The notes under the pieces were generated by a model. It made no database searches, had not been told where the DNA came from, and saw nothing but the letters and a program-made list of their open reading frames with translations. From the NCBI GenBank assembly GCA_959347315.1, contig OY365810.1, forward strand, positions 8,961,647 to 9,025,646: a DNA stretch of 64,000 nucleotides, written 5' to 3'. Positions 59,994-64,000 of the stretch are shown one piece after another. Within the stretch, counting starts at the first letter, position 1; each line of letters begins with the position of its first letter. This DNA comes from Bimastos eiseni. Taxonomy: Eukaryota; Annelida; Clitellata; Crassiclitellata; Lumbricidae. The position numbers and the translations under genes were made by a program.

Positions 59994-60823
59994 CTATAAT
60001 TTGAAAATCATAATCCGTCTAACGCTTGAATCATTGTCAGCCACTAACAGTCGTCCAGTTGACTCATCCAGGAAAATTCTCCATGGACGTCGTAATCCAT
60101 GTTCTACTGTGAGAACTTCTCTCTTAAATTTCAAATCTGAATCCAATAACAAAACTCGACTGTTGAGAAAATCATTAACCAACGCGAATCCATTTCTATC
60201 GATGAACAAGTGACATGGATGATTCGTTTGTTCTATTACCGCTCCACGTTTGCCACCGAATGAATTCAAACATTTGCCATTTGCATCCACTATAGCCACT
60301 CCATGCTGTTCATAATCATGCTTTCCATGAACGACTACAAAAGTGCCACTGGCCAGTTTAATAGCTTGCCATGGGTTGCAGATACCTGAGTTTGGTGACA
60401 AATTTATTTCACGGATGAATTTTCCATCTGGTGAATATTCAAGTATTTTATTTTTATGAATAGCAGCTACGATGACATTCGTTTCATATGTAACAGATAA
60501 TAGTCCATGATCGTTGTCCTTCGTTGACCATTTCTTTATTAGTTTTCCAATTGGATCAACTCTCAAGATTTCCTTCGGCTGATGACCGTCTTTGATATCG
60601 TGGATATATAGACATTTATCTTTGTCGCAGGATACCAAGTCATATGGAAAAATTAATTCCATTAAATGCCATCGACGAATTAAACTGTAGTTCTTCGAAT
60701 CGAAAACTTCTACCTCCGAACTCCCTTCACTCACAACAAACAATTCGTTGTCTAAGATCGTCAAGCCATCGATCGGTTTCATTTCATAACTTGAGGCATA
60801 TGTTCGGATCATCTTGACAAAAC
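59994..60823 (-). CDS. gene 9, exon 3: NHL-like beta-propeller (C-terminal exon)
   Basis: Last exon of gene 9 (exons 63083-61940, 61595-61131, 60823-59994; 812 residues predicted). The acceptor is gcattccag, phase 1; open frame upstream of it (MPFTYYG...) is intron. It reads FVKMIRTYASSYEMKPIDGL, LDNELFVVSEGSSEVEVFDS, KCLYIHDIKDGHQPKEILRV, EYSPDGKFIREINLSPNSGI, IEQTNHPCHLFIDRNGFALV, LNSRVLLLDSDLKFKREVLT and GRLLVADNDSSVRRIMIFKL. The propeller is ~20 residues shorter than in genes 1, 2 and 5: one loop is trimmed before the last strand. It is nearly identical to the gene 4 exon. Confidence 0.87.
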
Positions 60824-61130
60824 CTGGAATGCGATTTGATATATTTAACCAATCAACCTTCTTGTTAAGATGAAAACGCCAATTAATATTGTTAGAAACA
60901 TACGACCTGATTTGAAAGAAAATGATTGTGGTGGTGGTGATGACTCCATAATAGGTAAAAGGCAAACTCAGTGAATGGCCTTATGGTATGGAATGACTTT
61001 CATTAGCATGTATGCCAATAAGTCCCTTTTCAGCCGGTTTGCATCGGGAGCATTCCCGCGTTGCAGCCTTGCAGTGGCACCTCAAAGTAATTGGCCAGAT
61101 TATTTTAAAGGCAGATAATCTTATTCTTAC

Positions 61131-61595
61131 CTACAGCTTCCTGCGTATTCCGTTCTTTCTTGGGTTCCTCGACTTTCTCTTCTAATTTCTTGAGTGTGGT
61201 GTTACACGTATTCAATTCTGCTACGAGTTTATTGGTGTCTGCTAGCAGCGAATTTTTCCCCAATGTATCTTCATCCTTTTTAAGCTGATCGATGTTGGTT
61301 TGAAGTGAGTTGCTAGTGATATTTGCTACATCCACTTCGTGTCTCAGTTTGTCATTGTTCGCGTGAAGTGTGCTTTCGACTATTTCAATTCTGTCTAGCT
61401 CCTGTTTAAGTTTCTTTTCAGGTGAATCATAATTAGCTTTCTCCTTATCCAGCCCTTCTTTCTTATTTGATGAGCTAAAATTCTCTCTCTCTTTTCTTTC
61501 TATTTCGATTTCTTTTGTCAAAATATCGATTGTGTTATTTCGTTGTGATAATTGACTTGCTTTACTTCTTTTTGTTGGCTTCGAGTCACCTTCTT
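61131..61595 (-). CDS. gene 9, exon 2: coiled coil
   Basis: A 465-nt exon, phase 1 at both ends (acceptor ctttcag, donor GTAG|GTAAG), 155 residues. Heptad-like sequence: SQLSQRNNTIDILTKEIEIE, KKLKQELDRIEIVESTLHAN, SLQTNIDQLKKDEDTLGKNS and LKKLEEKVEEPKKERNTQEA. It extends the TRIM coiled coil of exon 1 and lies between it and the propeller. It is homologous to the coiled-coil exons of the two CARD genes, so the same exon serves both architectures. It is intact where the gene 4 copy is frameshifted. Confidence 0.83.
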
Positions 61596-61939
61596 CTGAA
61601 AGGAAAATGGACAATTTGTTTCACTTTATATTATTTTTCAGAGAACCACACTAGGCAATAGTATTGTGGCCAGATCACTGTATGCACTTCACGTATGTGG
61701 TCGTATTGCGTTGCACTCTTTTCATTATCATGTCTTCCACTCAAACTCAGACCTACTGTTAAAATTGCTGTCAAATCTCGATATCCAGTTCAATCTCTAT
61801 TTTGACTAATTGTACCTAATTTGCGTTCCTGTATGTAAAATAAATGCATTTTGTGCTTCATCTACATTTTCACTTCCAATTCAACAACAGAGGCGTAAAA
61901 TTGTGACTCTATTTTCAACAGGAAACTGCTTAGGCTCAC

Positions 61940-63083
61940 CTTTAATTTCGCCAATCAGGTTTTCACAATTTTCATTTAGAAATTCTTCGAGTTCTGATCT
62001 TCTGAAGTGGATATTGAAGGGTTGAATTTCTCTTTCAGTCGCAGGTTTGCATTGTTCTTGCAATTCTACTGCTCTTGCAGATAAGTCAGAAAATGCGCAA
62101 CATATATCGCTAGCTGATCCTTTGGCAATTATCTGCTGAGAGTGAGAATTGTAAGTTTCTAAACTAGATAGATATGTATCAATATAACCTGTTTCTATTT
62201 GGATTTCTTTCAGTTTGCTTTGCCTTATCAAACATAGACCATGTATCAGAGAATGTGCATGCTCATCTGCAAGCTGTTTCACTACATCTTTTCTTGTTTT
62301 TGTCTGGCATTCTATGGCTTCGACCATTTTTTGTATATCTTCCATTACTTTCATTAGTTCTGCCTTTTTCGCCTCAGCTTGAGTTCTGCATTCAATAATT
62401 GCTTTTGCATTGCTTTCCATCTGTTTCTGAAAGACCTCCGCACATTTTTTAACATGAGAACCTTCATGATTCTTATGGCAGTCAATGAAGCAGATGGCAC
62501 ATACAACTGTTTTACAATCAGCACAATATACATCCATAACTTTTTGCTCATGCAGTTCACAAACACTTGGTACTAGATCTGCAATAACGCTTAGGCCACC
62601 ATCATTTTCATTTATATGCATCAATTTGTGATGCTTTGTCAATTTAAATTTTCTATGTTCATTGCAGCATTCTTCACACAACTTGCGTTTGCACTCAACA
62701 CAGTATTTTTCAGCTGATGGAATTGCCTTAGCAGTTTCTTCAGTCTCATCCTCCAGACATGCATCACATAACGTTGTAACTGCTTGAGAAGAGGCTGAAA
62801 TATTTTTCAGTTTCATCAGCTTCTCGATGAAGAAATTCTTAGGCAGTCCAGGAAATCCTTCCTTTGGAATCTTGAACATTCGTCTACAAATTGGGCAAGA
62901 CATTTCATCTCCAGGCTTTTTGTCGTTTTTGACTCCAGTCTCTTGGATACATTTCATGCAGAATGTATGAATGCACGGCAATGCTTTCGGATTGGTGTAG
63001 ACTTCAGTGCATATGCAACACGTAGTAATATCATCGAGCTCTTCGTTTTTAATATTGCCACTGTCCAAATCTTTAGAAGCCAT
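61940..63083 (-). CDS. gene 9, exon 1: RING finger, two B-boxes and coiled coil (TRIM)
   Basis: The ATG at 63083 (MASKDLDSGNIKNEELDDIT) aligns with gene 5's start and was chosen over the in-frame upstream ATG at 63209, whose extra residues are not shared. The RING spans residues 22-66 (TCCICTEVYTNPKALPCIHT, SCPICRR). B-box 1 is about 106-152 and B-box 2 reads CELHEQKVMDVYCADC, CAICFIDCHKNHEGSH. The coiled coil follows (IRQSKLKEIQIETGYIDTYL). The exon ends GEIK G|GTGAG in phase 1 and is 1144 nt, exactly as in gene 5. Zinc ligands are complete, so E3 ubiquitin-ligase function is expected. An IRF-like palindrome lies ~40 bases upstream. Confidence 0.9.
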
Positions 63084-63112
63084 TTGATGTACTAGGTTCA
63101 CTGTAGTTCGCA

Positions 63113-63135
63113 AAATCGAAAGCACTTTCGATTTC
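63113..63135 (-). promoter_or_regulatory. palindromic IRF/ISRE-like site upstream of gene 9
   Basis: AAATCGAAAG CA CTTTCGATTT followed by C; on the coding strand GAAATCGAAAGT. Identical in core to the site upstream of gene 5 and at nearly the same distance from the ATG. Confidence 0.55.
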
Positions 63136-63139
63136 ACTA

Positions 63140-63687
63140 CTGGTAGGGGTCGTTGGCAATCAAACGTAGGCTTACATGCTCTGAATGACTGTAGGCCTAT
63201 ACGTAGCAAGTTCGATAAGAAATTTAATTGGCATAAAAAGCGATCTCTAACAAATATTGTCTACCTGAACGCAGCTCTAAGTTCGATCGAAGTAAACAGT
63301 ATCAGCTGTAAAACAAACGCTTGAATATCTATAGTGGTATTATGGTATATCCTGATAGACCGCGATGTCGTGTTCTACTAAATATAACGCAACACTCTGT
63401 AGCATCCCTATTCGTAGCTCTGTAGGTCCTATTTATAGGTTGCTCTTTGATCTGTTGATATTGTATAGTAGATGAATGCTTATATAGCGCAAGACGCGGT
63501 AGATCCTCGCCCTGCAATTCGTCAGATGAATGCATTTATTTAAGTAATTTTAATGATAGCCATCTCCTCGGTTTGATCCTCCTTTCTGCATCTCTTGTTG
63601 TAATTCAGAGGCAGCTACCTTTTCGATTATGTCGACTCGATTTCTCTGTTATTTCAATGTTGAAGTCAACGCATAAAAAATTGTTTA
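63140..63687. other. upstream flank of gene 9
   Basis: No gene recognised. This stretch probably holds the distal promoter of gene 9; no TATA box was identified with confidence. Confidence 0.4.
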
Positions 63688-63976
63688 ACATTGACTGCTG
63701 TCATGTTCGATAAATCTGTGGTGACTGTGGATAGTAGCGAAATAGACATAAACGCATAATGTTATTGACGAAATAAGAGTCAAATAATCACTGACTTATA
63801 TAAACAGATAAAGCCACAATGAACAGCAGAAATGAAGAAGAAAAGACTCGCGGTGCGTCATGGGTGTCCACTCGATAATTCGAAAGTTCCATAGTCCGAA
63901 GGTACGATAGTCCGAAGATTCTATACTCCGCCATGAACTTAACTATAAGCTGGATTAATTGGTGAAAGGAATGTGT
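63688..63976. repeat. 290-bp dispersed repeat R, right copy
   Basis: Near-identical to 27284-27573, same orientation, including the GTCCGAAG word repeat. Confidence 0.85.
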
Positions 63977-64000
63977 AAAACTGGGAGCTGCACTGAGTTG

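Larger units (their letters stand above)
59103..62543. repeat. segmental duplication, right copy (gene 9 block)
   Basis: Partner of 27863-32033 (see there). This copy keeps intact exons but has lost about 750 intron bases at ~61077. Confidence 0.9.

Noticed and set aside
60824..60965. N-terminal extension MPFTYYGVITTTTIIFF on the gene 9 propeller exon as a signal anchor
   Set aside because: A good acceptor at 60824 and phase-1 homology with the other propeller exons show this stretch is intron.
63084..63209. N-terminal extension of gene 9 starting MLRIGLQSFRACKP
   Set aside because: Not shared with gene 5, and it would run through the conserved palindrome; the ATG at 63083 aligns with gene 5's start.

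Overview
This is nuclear DNA of an animal, most likely a marine invertebrate. It is AT-rich and intron-containing, and crowded with LINE, SINE, hAT and Helitron-like elements and microsatellites. It also carries a broken exon of a GH16 beta-1,3-glucanase/glucan-recognition protein, a gene type found in invertebrates and not in vertebrates. I cannot name the species; TRIM-NHL and CARD gene expansions of this kind would fit an echinoderm, hemichordate, amphioxus or lophotrochozoan.

The backbone of the window is a tandem array of nine paralogues ending in the same NHL-like beta-propeller exon. All lie on the minus strand except one inverted fragment. Four look intact. Genes 1 (2060-9063) and 2 (16933-23484) read MAYS - CARD - coiled coil - NHL. 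Gene 5 (34572-38040) reads RING - two B-boxes - coiled coil - NHL. Gene 9 (59994-63083) reads RING - two B-boxes - coiled coil - second coiled-coil exon - NHL. Genes 3 (26321-27204), 4 (28724-32033), 7 (45113-48376) and 8 (50977-51855), and fragment 6 (39923-40004, plus strand), are broken. Every intron I can place is phase 1, so the CARD, coiled-coil, RING/B-box and NHL exons can be exchanged without breaking frame. The array appears to have swapped its 5' signalling module (CARD or RING/B-box) onto a shared coiled-coil/propeller sensor-like end.

Region by region. 0-9 kb: gene 1, whose first intron holds a LINE interrupted by a hAT element that itself holds a Helitron-like element. 9-16.9 kb: no host gene; microsatellites, a ~169-bp higher-order repeat and LINE remnants. 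16.9-24 kb: gene 2. 24-32 kb: pseudogenes 3 and 4; gene 4 is a recent duplicate of gene 9. 32-34 kb: GH16 remnant. 34.5-38.1 kb: gene 5. 38.6-48.4 kb: hAT fragment, a large inverted duplication, a tRNA-derived SINE, RTE-like LINE pieces and pseudogene 7. 48.4-51.9 kb: mostly empty, then pseudogene 8. 51.9-59.1 kb: three LINEs, a long-terminal-inverted-repeat foldback element and a variable minisatellite. 59.1-63.2 kb: gene 9.

The three RING genes with a preserved 5' end carry a palindrome just upstream of the start codon. In genes 5 and 9 it contains a perfect interferon-regulatory-factor type site (GAAATCGAAAGT). Together with the CARD, TRIM and glucan-recognition remnants, this suggests an inducible innate-immune gene cluster; that role is inferred. 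All calls are by eye, with no alignment or database search.
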